Positions 53,601 through 61,944 of a stretch of 64,000 nt of DNA are shown here, piece by piece; position 1 is the first letter of the stretch; every line of letters begins with the position of its first letter. The position numbers were made by a program, and so were the translations under genes. The stretch is from Clostridiales bacterium (GTDB lineage: Bacteria > Bacillota > Clostridia > Christensenellales > Pumilibacteraceae). The stretch lies in contig JAFLVG010000001.1 in the NCBI GenBank assembly GCA_022508445.1, positions 1 through 64,000 on the forward strand, given 5' to 3'. The notes beneath the pieces were generated by a model, which was not told where the DNA came from, made no database searches, and saw only the letters and a list, made by a program, of their open reading frames with translations.

Positions 53601-56600
53601 TCGAATATCCTTGCCGTAAAAGTATTCGGGCATGAGCCTGCGTCGGTAATGGCCGCCCAGCTGTCGTCGTCGGGAATTACATCGTGAAGCGGAACAAATC
53701 CCCTGCTGCCACCTACGAATTCGAAGACCATTCCCCTGTCGGGGTGCGGATTGCCGTCCTCGTCATGTTCGTAATAATATCCGCACACCTTATAGAACTT
53801 TGCCGTGCCGTCGTAGTACCAATATGTTCCGTTGTAGTATTCGTAATCGTCCTCTGTGCCGAACGACACAAGCGTTATCGGACGCTTATCTATAATAAAC
53901 GTCGCAGGCGATTTGTCTATTTTTATATCGTAGTTTTTGGTTACGTCTTCAATTCTATCTTTATCACCGTATACGTTAAAGCCCGTTATAACGCAGTTTT
54001 TATATGTACCTGCATTGACATATTCGCCGTTAAATATTGCGTCTCCGTAATGATTTTCGACCAGCGAACCCTCAAAAACTTCATACCCGATTCCTATATC
54101 GACGATTGGTTTAGCGTTGTAAACCTTCGAAAGGCTTTTAGCTCTGACTTTGATTGCGCGCGGATTTACAGTGACGGTGCCGGGCGTAACGTTATATGCG
54201 TAATTACAGAGAAGTCCAACTCCGTTCGCGCCTGTCGTTTCACCTGTGTTGATGTTTTCTATTGTCATCCACAGCGGATAATTTATATAACCGCAGACAT
54301 TACCCTCATCGTCGTACTTAACGTCTTTAAAAAGATCGCTGACTATCACGAGTCTATGGTCGGGTACAAGCCCCTCATCTTCGCCCGTTTTAACGGTAAA
54401 TCCATTTACTCTTCTGCCTTTGCCGTCATACTCGAATTCATCCGAATCGGTAGTTATGTTCAGCGGACGCGGAGTAACTTGAATAGTGCCGTAATCGTAT
54501 TCGATGACGTAGTTGGCGGTTTCATTCGGCTCGATGAACTGCCCGTCGCGGTAATGCAAAATCTCGATAGTAAACTCGTTTGCCAACGGCTCGTCGGTTA
54601 CATATCGAATGACACGGCTTTCTACGCAACGCGCAGCTTGACCGTTAGCTATATGGCCTTTTATAATAGAAAATCCATCTTCGAAATGCTCTTTATCGTC
54701 ATACACCCAAGAGTGGCCGTTCGACTTGACGGTTATACAAAGCGGCGTTATTTTTAGCTCGCCGTAAGAAACTATTTCAATATCGTAGTTTGAAGCGAGC
54801 GTGCCGACAAGCTCGAACGTCAGCACGTTTTCGACGAATGTGACTCCCCCGTTCTCGTCGTAAACAACGTTAGTGATTTCGGTATGCGTAAGCACCGAAA
54901 CGGAGTGTCCCTTTTCGGTAAGAATGCGATCGGCGGTAAAGCCCTCGTCGAAATGCGGCTCGCCGTCGTACGGCCAAGTGTGGCTGTTTGTCGTCACCTG
55001 TACTTTTCTCGGCTTGACTTCGAGGTAACCGTCCGCAAGCGTTATGTCGTAATTGGAGTTAAGCGCCGTCTTGTTCTCGTCATTCTCGGCGTATATAATC
55101 ACCGAGGATATTCTGTTTATCTTCTCCTTGCCCGCGTCCGTCAAGCTTCCGGTAAACGTCACGTCGGCGGTATGCCCGGGCGCAAAACCGACGTCTTCGC
55201 CTTTGTTTACGGTATAGTTATCGGAATCGGTGTTTACGAGCGGTTCGCCGTCGTATTCCTTATCGCAGTCGCCTGCGGTAATCGTAATCGGGCGTGCGGT
55301 AACGTAAATCTTACCGGTCACCACGGTTATATCGTAGTTGATTGCTTTTGAAATGATCGCGGCGTCCACAATGTCGAAGTCGATAACGTTGTCGGTCTCG
55401 CCCACGTTCGTAAGCTCGCCGTACTTTCCGTTTTCTACCGCAACTATTCCGTGCGACTTGACAAGGTCGTATAGCGAGCTATCGGAAACAAACGGAAGCG
55501 CCGTTCTTCTCGCCGTGCCGTCGTATACAAAAGATTTCGTCGGTGTTTCGATTGTAACAGGGCGCTTATTGATTTTAAGCGTGCCGTAAATCGGTATAAT
55601 CTTGTAATTGGCGGCAAGCGTGCCTTCCACCTCGAATTCGAGTATGTTGAGTACAGTGGTAACCTCGCCGTCGTCATCGAAAGCTACGTCGGTTATCGTC
55701 GTATGCCGTGTGACTTTGAGGCTGTGACCGCTTATGAGTCCGCGCGCGGTAAATTCTTCATACCAATGCTCGTCGCCGTCATACGTCCACTCTTTGCTGT
55801 CGGTAGTTACCGTGACCTCTCTGGGATCGACAATCAGCATGCCGTACGTAGCTTCGATAGTGTAGTTGTAAGTCAGGTCGGTCTCGCCGTCGGCGGCAAG
55901 CACGACAAAGCCGAGAACATTGTGCGTGCTTCCGGCGTCTGTGATTCGAGTGTTTGACACAACGCGAAGCGTATGCCCGGCGACGAGCTGTTTGCCTTCT
56001 ATCGCAAAGCCCTCGTTAACAAGAGGATCGCCGTCGTACGTCTTGCGGTCGGGCGAAGTGACTACCGAAATTATGCGTGGCGTAACCTCGATAGTGCCCG
56101 GATTGACGATAAACGTATAGTTGTCGCTTACGTCTCTGCCGTCGGACGCAAAGGCCTTGAACACCATGAGGTTTTCGGTTGTGCCGACGTTTGTCTGCGA
56201 TGCCGCGAGCGCGATTTCAAGTCTTTCGCCATCAACGATAGGCGTTTCTTCGGAAACGGTATACTTACTGCCGTAAAACGGCGCGCCGTCGTACTCGCGC
56301 TTTTCGTCGTCGGTGTTTATAACGACCGTGCGCTTTTTAACGGTGAGCATTCCGGTAATTTGAGCAATGCGGTAATTGGCGGTAACGTCTATGCCGTCGT
56401 CGTTGAGTATCTTGTGCGACACGTTTATTACGGCGGTGTTTTCGGTTTGACCGACGTCGGTTTGCGACTTATCGAAGTACGGAACAATCAAGTCGCCGTC
56501 CGCAAGCTCTCCGCCCGTGAGTTCCCACGCGCTCGAAGAAAGCGGCTTGCCGTTGTACTCGGCGGTTGCGTCCGAAACGGTTATCTCGATATCGCGCGGA

Positions 56601-57205
56601 ATAAACGTTATCGGGCTTTTGTTGCCGCTTATCTTGTACGAGCCGGTAACTTCATTGCCGTCAGAGTCTGTGATAACAACGTAATCGGCGTTTGCCCACA
56701 CGTCGGTAGCGGTTTTGGAAATGTCCGCATAATCGAATTTACTTATGGATATCGTATCGCCGTGTACAAGCTCCGCCGTGTATTCGGGCAGTTCACCGTA
56801 GAGAACCGTATCGGCGATTTTGATGTCGAGCGGACGAGGCAGAATAGTGAAAGCGTGAACTTTTCCGTAACTGTTTGCACCGAAGGTGCGTCTTGACACG
56901 GCACGAACGTAATAATTGCCGGCGAGCTTGGGCTGTTCTTTAACCCATTTATCGTCGCCCTCTCTGCGGAATTCATATTCCACGTCGTCGAGGAATGCGC
57001 TGGCTTTGTACGTAAAAGGCTCGCCGTAAACTATCTGCGACGGGCAAGCGGAAACGTCGCTGATAATTCCGCGCGTGCCGAGGATAGTCGCAACCGCCGT
57101 GACAATCAAAACGCAAGCAACTATGATGGGAATTTTAAAATGCCGCAACTTCGCCACAAACGCGGCACGCCTTTTTATTTTACGGTTGTAATCGGCATAA
57201 AGCAT
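50612..57205 (-). CDS. Giant MBG-repeat surface protein with transglutaminase-like core
   Basis: 2197 aa. An N-terminal membrane anchor (about 24-45) has a basic cytoplasmic end, so the rest is outside. About 16 tandem MBG-type beta modules of 75-100 residues follow (each with a YDGxPL-like motif and ending near YGTLTVxPR). A Gly/Glu-rich linker leads to a TgpA-like segment (VYLRLMSYGAY...GW) and a transglutaminase core with Cys1830 in GVCRHYA, His1870 in HAWVEVY and Glu1886 in WVMVEVT. A second Gly-rich linker and three more modules end the protein. There is no LPXTG, so retention is by the N-terminal anchor. The ATG at 57205 lies 2 nt after the upstream stop, with GGAGG 10 nt away; the 82-codon upstream extension overlaps that gene and is rejected. 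Confidence 0.85.
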   Translation of the reverse strand: MLYADYNRKIKRRAAFVAKLRHFKIPIIVACVLIVTAVATILGTRGIISDVSACPSQIVYGEPFTYKASAFLDDVEYEFRREGDDKWVKEQPKLAGNYYVRAVSRRTFGANSYGKVHAFTILPRPLDIKIADTVLYGELPEYTAELVHGDTISISKFDYADISKTATDVWANADYVVITDSDGNEVTGSYKISGNKSPITFIPRDIEITVSDATAEYNGKPLSSSAWELTGGELADGDLIVPYFDKSQTDVGQTENTAVINVSHKILNDDGIDVTANYRIAQITGMLTVKKRTVVINTDDEKREYDGAPFYGSKYTVSEETPIVDGERLEIALAASQTNVGTTENLMVFKAFASDGRDVSDNYTFIVNPGTIEVTPRIISVVTSPDRKTYDGDPLVNEGFAIEGKQLVAGHTLRVVSNTRITDAGSTHNVLGFVVLAADGETDLTYNYTIEATYGMLIVDPREVTVTTDSKEWTYDGDEHWYEEFTARGLISGHSLKVTRHTTITDVAFDDDGEVTTVLNILEFEVEGTLAANYKIIPIYGTLKINKRPVTIETPTKSFVYDGTARRTALPFVSDSSLYDLVKSHGIVAVENGKYGELTNVGETDNVIDFDIVDAAIISKAINYDITVVTGKIYVTARPITITAGDCDKEYDGEPLVNTDSDNYTVNKGEDVGFAPGHTADVTFTGSLTDAGKEKINRISSVIIYAENDENKTALNSNYDITLADGYLEVKPRKVQVTTNSHTWPYDGEPHFDEGFTADRILTEKGHSVSVLTHTEITNVVYDENGGVTFVENVLTFELVGTLASNYDIEIVSYGELKITPLCITVKSNGHSWVYDDKEHFEDGFSIIKGHIANGQAARCVESRVIRYVTDEPLANEFTIEILHYRDGQFIEPNETANYVIEYDYGTIQVTPRPLNITTDSDEFEYDGKGRRVNGFTVKTGEDEGLVPDHRLVIVSDLFKDVKYDDEGNVCGYINYPLWMTIENINTGETTGANGVGLLCNYAYNVTPGTVTVNPRAIKVRAKSLSKVYNAKPIVDIGIGYEVFEGSLVENHYGDAIFNGEYVNAGTYKNCVITGFNVYGDKDRIEDVTKNYDIKIDKSPATFIIDKRPITLVSFGTEDDYEYYNGTYWYYDGTAKFYKVCGYYYEHDEDGNPHPDRGMVFEFVGGSRGFVPLHDVIPDDDSWAAITDAGSCPNTFTARIFDKDGSDVTANYDVTYEYRTLIVLPRPVTVVSWSTDFDYDGDEHYDERFRVKVGSMDFVFDHTLKITSHTTVKNVMRDANGEIIGKENVLGFELINGDVNSRVPAKPSNYDITMEYGTLRVLPRHVKIVTATHEWDYDGKSHFDMGWEVADGSLGFVKDHTLDIVAYTLVKDVMRNADGEVIGTSNWLGYELVGTDADIGNYDIELEYGTLTILPIELCISTPDLEKEYDGEPLNGGSAVITGFLKGHTVILKPNFVSITDVMESGAINAVEVAYVRDSDGNDVTHNYDIVYDFGTLTVTPRPIKVQTASNEWPYDGVTHFDDRFEIIEGTLVVGHELVVITYTQIRDIGEVDNVLTFEVRYGRIDKTPNYDIKVEYGKLKIVKPSGGEGGGDGEGEGDGEGGGGGPRGPIIRLYSEKSGTVYLRLMSYGAYTGKVAATNLDVGGWAAGVQYDGQNIYYNGKEYSVNYLTSILLNNSGMTANNIEVELLLSGTYSLPYYLTLGEDHRYTSDVKPAESALTRYSAEHYMYDYTSDNGARLSSSDLGLFAAVELAYRDFVYRNYMEVPSATAEYMYGIIKEQRFRYDDPSIIFKVAKYIRTAAKYNDKYNKALDSENDVAVAFLDEYKEGVCRHYATAATVLFRTLGFPARYVTGFKASAKAGEWVEIKDGHAWVEVYIDGAGWVMVEVTGSSPNGGGGNGGGEGNGEGEGGEGGSGGQMKESLFIKPVDVTKVYDGTPLYAENEVEDAFGSALKTLLDNGYYYTVVVEGHRVEVGKTESVIVEFNLYDSAGEDVTDKYNITYFDGLVWVTKQVVNVIIPYAKKVYDGKPIVFEELFEGYYGYYWNSLPQYVGNVVIDMGEYEGFTDVGRIGATELASIFDERGLCHVYSPSGEEITDNFTVMFEGGGMEIVPRKIVITAASDEKSYDGTPLVRNEILLPIGGQGLAEGHVIEAKVAGSIIDIGSVENRITSVKITCDGVDVTDNYEISVIIGTLTVKP

Positions 57206-57207
57206 GT

Positions 57208-60200
57208 TTACGCATCCTCCTCTACGCCGGATAGCGGTCTTTGCGGCAGAACTGTTAGCGAGCCGCTCACGTAATGAATAATATAGTTTGCGGTAACGTC
57301 CTTGCCGTCTGCACTGCGTATAGTGACCGAATCGACGCTGTTTGCGCTTCGCCCGACAAGCGACTGCGATCCGGAGATGACAACAATTGCGCTGTCGCCC
57401 TGACCTAACGCACCGCCTTCTTCGTCGCTCGTGATAGTGTACTCGCCGCAAACCAGTGCGGCGCCGTTAAGCTCATTCAAGTATCCGGTCGCCGAGCCTG
57501 CCGTGACGGTTATTTCGCGCGGCGATACGGTAAGGTAGCCGCAATCGGCATTGACCTTATACATATACGTAACGTCTTTGCCGGACTCGTCGATTATAAT
57601 TATGTCGAACGTGTTTAGACTGCGCCCGACGTTCAGCCGACTGCCCGTCATTGTGACAGACGATATGGAATGACCTTCGAGAAGAGTGCCTACGCATTCC
57701 CATCCGCCCGATATCGAGCGCAGATATGTCCCGTTGTAAACGCTCGTCAGCGATTCGGTCTTGACGGTTATCTCTTGAATATAAATATGCAGTTTTCCGC
57801 TCGACAGTATAATGTTGTAATCATCCGTCACGTCGTTCCCGAAGTTGTCAATCAGCTTAAACGACATGATGCGGCTTTCGCCTATTCCCACTTCGTTCTG
57901 CGATCCGGAAACGGTAAACTCATAGCGATATCCGAGCGACTCAACAAGCGAAAGGCCTTGCAAGGAATCGAGCTCGTAAGTGAGCGGCACGCCCTTATAA
58001 TCACTGTAATTCAAATAGACGTCGAACGGCTTGATTGACAGTATTCTGTCGCTGTTAGGATTGCCGATGCCGGTATTGCCGGAGCCGCCCGTTCCGTCAA
58101 AGCCTGCGCCGCCGCCTGTAACTTCGAGCTGTACCCAGCCCGCGCCGTCGATGTAGACCTCCGTCCAAGCATGAGCCTCTTTGGTCGTGACGTCCACCCA
58201 CTCGCCGCTTTTCGTATTGCCCGCGTAACCGATACAGTAGCGCGCAGGTATGCCGAGCGTGCGGAAAAGAAGCGTCGCGGCGGACGCGTAATGCCTGCAC
58301 ACGCCCTCCTTGTATTCGGAAAGGAACGCCTTAACCACGTCGTCCTCGAAGTCCATAGCGGTGTCGTATTTAAGGTTATAAGTCGCGGCGCCTCGAACAT
58401 ACGCGGCAACCGAAGCGATGAGAGTTTGCAAATCCATTGCCGCAAAGCCCTGTTCGTCTATTATGCCTTGCAGGAACAGCCTTGTGCTGTCCGGCACGGC
58501 GGTGTAGTTGATGTGAACATAGTCGCGGTAAGCCTGTTCGTCGCGCGAAAGAGCACCCAAATCGATGTTCATAAGCTTGCGACCGCCGTCCGCTATGTAA
58601 TTGTAGGAATAGAAATACACGGCGTACTCGGTTCCGCTTCCGACATACTTGACGTCGCTCGTTTGCACAACGCTGTCAAGCTCCGTCATGCTCAAATAAT
58701 ACGGCAAATAATATTGCGAAGAGCCTACAAGCTCGATCTCCACACTGCCGTACTCCACACCGGCAGAAGCGAGCGCCGCGCCCATGAGATAGTTCATGCC
58801 GTATCTCACGCCCGCAACCTCAATCGTCTCATTGTATGCCGCGATATCGTCCCAGCCGCGCATGTTATAATCACCGAAGCTCATATACCGAAGATATATC
58901 TCTCCGTCGCGGTCCGCACGCAATCGCAACACGAGCTTGGGATCGCTTTCTGCGCCATCATTATCGCCACCGCCGAGCGAGCCGCTGTCGTCGAGATTTC
59001 CGCCCTTGCCGCCTTCGCCTTCGTTTCCTCCGTCACCTTCTCCGCCTTCGCCTTCTCCGCCACCGCCGCCACCGCCTTGCGTGCCGTCGTCACCGTACAC
59101 CACCAAGCGGCCCTCTTGGAGCTTTATGTTGTAATTTCGAGTGACGTCCTCGGCGCCTTGCATAACAATGACCTCGGCGATGGTATTAGGTACCGAGCCG
59201 ACATACGTAATAGTACCGGAAATCGCAACGAGAAGCCGTTGACCTTGCGCCACTTGCGTTATGGACACTACGTCGTATTCGTCGCAAGTGAGCGGCTTGC
59301 CGTCGAATTCTTTGCTCGCAGATCCCGACTGTACGGTCAGGTTGCGCGGTGCAACCGTAAGAGCGCCGAGCTTGTACTTGACCTCTATTCCCTCGGCTTC
59401 GCCTCCGTTTTGCGTTACACGGACGTACACTGCGGTATTGTCGGAAACGCCGACGGCGGTCTGCCGACCAATTACAGTCGCAGTTACCGTGTATTCTCCG
59501 ACGGTAAAGCTTTGTCCCGACGACAGCCATGCGTCTGTTGCGAGCGTGTCATCTGTCACTACGCGCCAGCAATCGCTGACGAGCGGCGTGCCGTCGTATA
59601 TCTTGTAGGCAGGGCGCGTCTCCAAAACAATAACGATAGGCTCGACCGTGAGCGTACCGTAAGTAAACACTGCCTCGTATGACGCCGTAACCTCCTCGCC
59701 TCTATCGTTAAGCACTCTGCACGACGCATAGTTATCCGAAGTGCCGACTTCGGTTTGAATTCCCGTCACCGTAACGTAAAGAGTGTCGCCGTCGTGAATA
59801 ACTCCGCTCGCAAGCGTCCACTTGTCGCAAGTGAGAGGCGTGCCGTCATACGTCTTGCTATCCGAGTGTGTGTGTATTTCGAGTTTTTCGCCGTGAACGT
59901 ACAGCGTGCCGAACAAATACTCAAACGAGTAGTTATGCGTGACGTCGCGTTCGCCGTCCGAGACAGTGGCGGTAAATGTGTTGTCGGCCTTGCCCGACGA
60001 GGTGAGCGTGCCGTTGATGTAGTATGTAATCTCATGCCCGAAAATGAGCGTGCCGCCGACGATTGCACAGCTGCTCGCAGTGAGCGGTGTGCCGTCGTAA
60101 TCCTTTTCCGCACTCGCGGACTGCAATACGACCTTTCTCGGCATTACGTCGAGCGTGCCGAATTTGAACGATATCTTGTAATCGCCGGACACGTCGTTTC

Positions 60201-60519
60201 CTTTCGCGTCGACGACGAAAGCGACGGCGGTGTTTTTGCTCGATCCCACTTCGGTTTGCGAGCCTGTGACGGTAACGCGCAAAGAGTGACCGTCTTTGAG
60301 CTTGCCGCTTTCTATGCTCCATTCGTCGCAAGTAAGCGCGGTGCCGTCATAGTCCATAGTTTCGGACGACGTCGCAACAACTATATGCACGGGGCTTGCC
60401 GAAATAACGCCCGTAGCAATAAGTATAAGGTACACCGCGAGCAGCGCAATAATACCGAGCGTTATAGAGCCGATTATATAGACCGATTTGGACTTTTTGG
60501 CAGTTTGATTTTTATTCAC
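57208..60519 (-). CDS. MBG-repeat surface protein with transglutaminase-like core, smaller paralogue
   Basis: 1103 aa, same plan as the next gene. An N-terminal anchor (about 12-40, YIIGSITLGIIALLAVYLIL) is followed by five MBG-type modules (DYDGTAL, DYDGTPL, TYDGTPL, IYDGTPL, EFDGKPL), a Gly/Glu/Asp-rich linker, the TgpA-like YLRYMSFGDYNMRGW, and the transglutaminase core: Cys741 in GVCRHYASAATLLFRTLG, His783 in HAWTEVY, Glu799 in WVQLEVT. Three diverged modules and a short acidic end follow. The two giants clearly arose by duplication. The SD AGGAGGT precedes the ATG. It follows the AAA+ gene by 51 nt. Expected product: a surface protein able to cross-link or cleave at glutamine, or a protease-like relative. 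Confidence 0.85.
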   Translation of the reverse strand: MNKNQTAKKSKSVYIIGSITLGIIALLAVYLILIATGVISASPVHIVVATSSETMDYDGTALTCDEWSIESGKLKDGHSLRVTVTGSQTEVGSSKNTAVAFVVDAKGNDVSGDYKISFKFGTLDVMPRKVVLQSASAEKDYDGTPLTASSCAIVGGTLIFGHEITYYINGTLTSSGKADNTFTATVSDGERDVTHNYSFEYLFGTLYVHGEKLEIHTHSDSKTYDGTPLTCDKWTLASGVIHDGDTLYVTVTGIQTEVGTSDNYASCRVLNDRGEEVTASYEAVFTYGTLTVEPIVIVLETRPAYKIYDGTPLVSDCWRVVTDDTLATDAWLSSGQSFTVGEYTVTATVIGRQTAVGVSDNTAVYVRVTQNGGEAEGIEVKYKLGALTVAPRNLTVQSGSASKEFDGKPLTCDEYDVVSITQVAQGQRLLVAISGTITYVGSVPNTIAEVIVMQGAEDVTRNYNIKLQEGRLVVYGDDGTQGGGGGGGEGEGGEGDGGNEGEGGKGGNLDDSGSLGGGDNDGAESDPKLVLRLRADRDGEIYLRYMSFGDYNMRGWDDIAAYNETIEVAGVRYGMNYLMGAALASAGVEYGSVEIELVGSSQYYLPYYLSMTELDSVVQTSDVKYVGSGTEYAVYFYSYNYIADGGRKLMNIDLGALSRDEQAYRDYVHINYTAVPDSTRLFLQGIIDEQGFAAMDLQTLIASVAAYVRGAATYNLKYDTAMDFEDDVVKAFLSEYKEGVCRHYASAATLLFRTLGIPARYCIGYAGNTKSGEWVDVTTKEAHAWTEVYIDGAGWVQLEVTGGGAGFDGTGGSGNTGIGNPNSDRILSIKPFDVYLNYSDYKGVPLTYELDSLQGLSLVESLGYRYEFTVSGSQNEVGIGESRIMSFKLIDNFGNDVTDDYNIILSSGKLHIYIQEITVKTESLTSVYNGTYLRSISGGWECVGTLLEGHSISSVTMTGSRLNVGRSLNTFDIIIIDESGKDVTYMYKVNADCGYLTVSPREITVTAGSATGYLNELNGAALVCGEYTITSDEEGGALGQGDSAIVVISGSQSLVGRSANSVDSVTIRSADGKDVTANYIIHYVSGSLTVLPQRPLSGVEEDA

Positions 60520-60570
60520 GGTGACCTCCTTGTAGATTTTTGTTTGGATTTATATTCGGACGGATAAGCG

Positions 60571-61944
60571 TTACACGTTCTTTTCGAAACGGCGCATAAG
60601 GTCTTTACACAGCTTCATCTTGTCGTCGCCGAACAGCTCGTCCAAGTATTGGCAGAACCCGTCCGCCGCGTTCTTGATGTATATCGGGTTTTGCGTCTCT
60701 ATCTTGCGCAATACCTTCTTGCTCAATATGTCGTCCAGCGCCGCTATCTCGTCGCCGCCGCAACCCACATACACCGGTATGTAATTGCGTATCTGGTTCA
60801 TTATTCGGTTCCCGAACGTTATGTGGAAATGCTCTATCATGTACCTGTCCAGCTTCTCCAATCGCCGCTCGTTGCGCTTGGTCATGCGGTATTCTTTTCG
60901 CGCCGCTTTCGTTATCTCGTTAAACCGCGCCGCAGTTATATGCACCGGCTTTTCTTTCGCCGCCACAAACGGCTCGGCTTTGTTGTCCAGGTTCATCACC
61001 ATCGCTCTGTCGTACACCTTGTCGCTTATTGCAAACGTACTGTCGTCGTTGTTCGCCGTGCCTATAAACCACATATTCTCCGGCACTCTTATCATGCCGT
61101 TCTTTAACTGCTTCGGATCTTTCTCCCACTGGCTGGACACCACCGTCAGATATCTCTTATCCGCATCCGGTATTTCCAGCATTGAAAGAAACTCCGCAAA
61201 GTAATACTCCACTCGCGCTATATTCATTTCGTCAAGCACGGTCACGTATATATCCTTGCTGTAATTTGCCTCGTACATCTTTTCGAGTAGCTGTGTTTCG
61301 TTGAACTGCTTTGTAAACTCGTTATAGTACCCGAGTAGGTCCGTTCGCTCTTTCCACATCGGTTGCACGGGTATTACCGTAGACGGGTTGTCCAGATACT
61401 TCCCGAACACATACGCGAGCGACGTTTTACCAGTTCCCGACATGCCTTGCAGTATCATGATGTGAGATACGCTCAATCCCGCTATAAACCGCCTTATGTC
61501 CTCTATTTCGTAATACAGCTTTTGGTTAGCCGCAAAATTGCGCAGGTTCTCGCACAGCGTTTTTAGCGTTATACTCTCGTCGTAGTCGTTCCTTTCGTAC
61601 TTCGCTTTCTCTTTGTCTATTCTCAGTAGCGTCGGAAACCTTTCTCCTTCTTTCCTTTCCTTGTCCCCTTTCTTCTCTTTCTTGCTCGCTTTATCTTCCT
61701 TCTTGTCATCAGAGAGAACGGAGTCCTCGGCGCTCGGCTCGCTTTCATTCTTATCGATAACAATCTTGGAGCGGTTGTCCGAAATAAGCACCGATATGAT
61801 AAGAAGTGCTACCAAAACGATTATGATTAAAGCGTAGATTAAAATGGCATAGGCGGATGACAGGTTATCCCATATCTCACGCATGCCGCTCAAATATTCG
61901 TATGAACTTTTCACGCCGCAAGCGGCAGAAGCACTCATCATCAT
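60571..61944 (-). CDS. Membrane-anchored McrB-like AAA+ ATPase
   Basis: 457 aa. One membrane helix (about 31-54), a Lys/Glu-rich disordered linker (about 60-115), then an AAA+ domain: Walker A GMSGTGKTS (167-175), Walker B VTVLDEMN (234-241, Asp238/Glu239), a sensor-1 region MWFIGTANND (291-300) and a candidate arginine finger in VYDRAM. The LDEMN-type Walker B and following helix resemble McrB/MoxR-group ATPases. The C-terminal 130 residues are helical. It begins at an ATG overlapping the GH3 stop (ATGA) with GGAG 7 nt before. It is a paralogue of the degenerate domain at the end of that GH3 protein. Probable role: energy-dependent remodelling of the surface proteins encoded after it. Confidence 0.85.
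   Translation of the reverse strand: MMMSASAACGVKSSYEYLSGMREIWDNLSSAYAILIYALIIIVLVALLIISVLISDNRSKIVIDKNESEPSAEDSVLSDDKKEDKASKKEKKGDKERKEGERFPTLLRIDKEKAKYERNDYDESITLKTLCENLRNFAANQKLYYEIEDIRRFIAGLSVSHIMILQGMSGTGKTSLAYVFGKYLDNPSTVIPVQPMWKERTDLLGYYNEFTKQFNETQLLEKMYEANYSKDIYVTVLDEMNIARVEYYFAEFLSMLEIPDADKRYLTVVSSQWEKDPKQLKNGMIRVPENMWFIGTANNDDSTFAISDKVYDRAMVMNLDNKAEPFVAAKEKPVHITAARFNEITKAARKEYRMTKRNERRLEKLDRYMIEHFHITFGNRIMNQIRNYIPVYVGCGGDEIAALDDILSKKVLRKIETQNPIYIKNAADGFCQYLDELFGDDKMKLCKDLMRRFEKNV

Noticed and set aside
57206..57451. 82-codon N-terminal extension of the 2197-aa MBG protein
   Set aside because: It overlaps the end of the upstream gene in another frame, is Arg/Cys-rich like an out-of-frame translation, and a good ribosome binding site plus membrane anchor follow at 57205.
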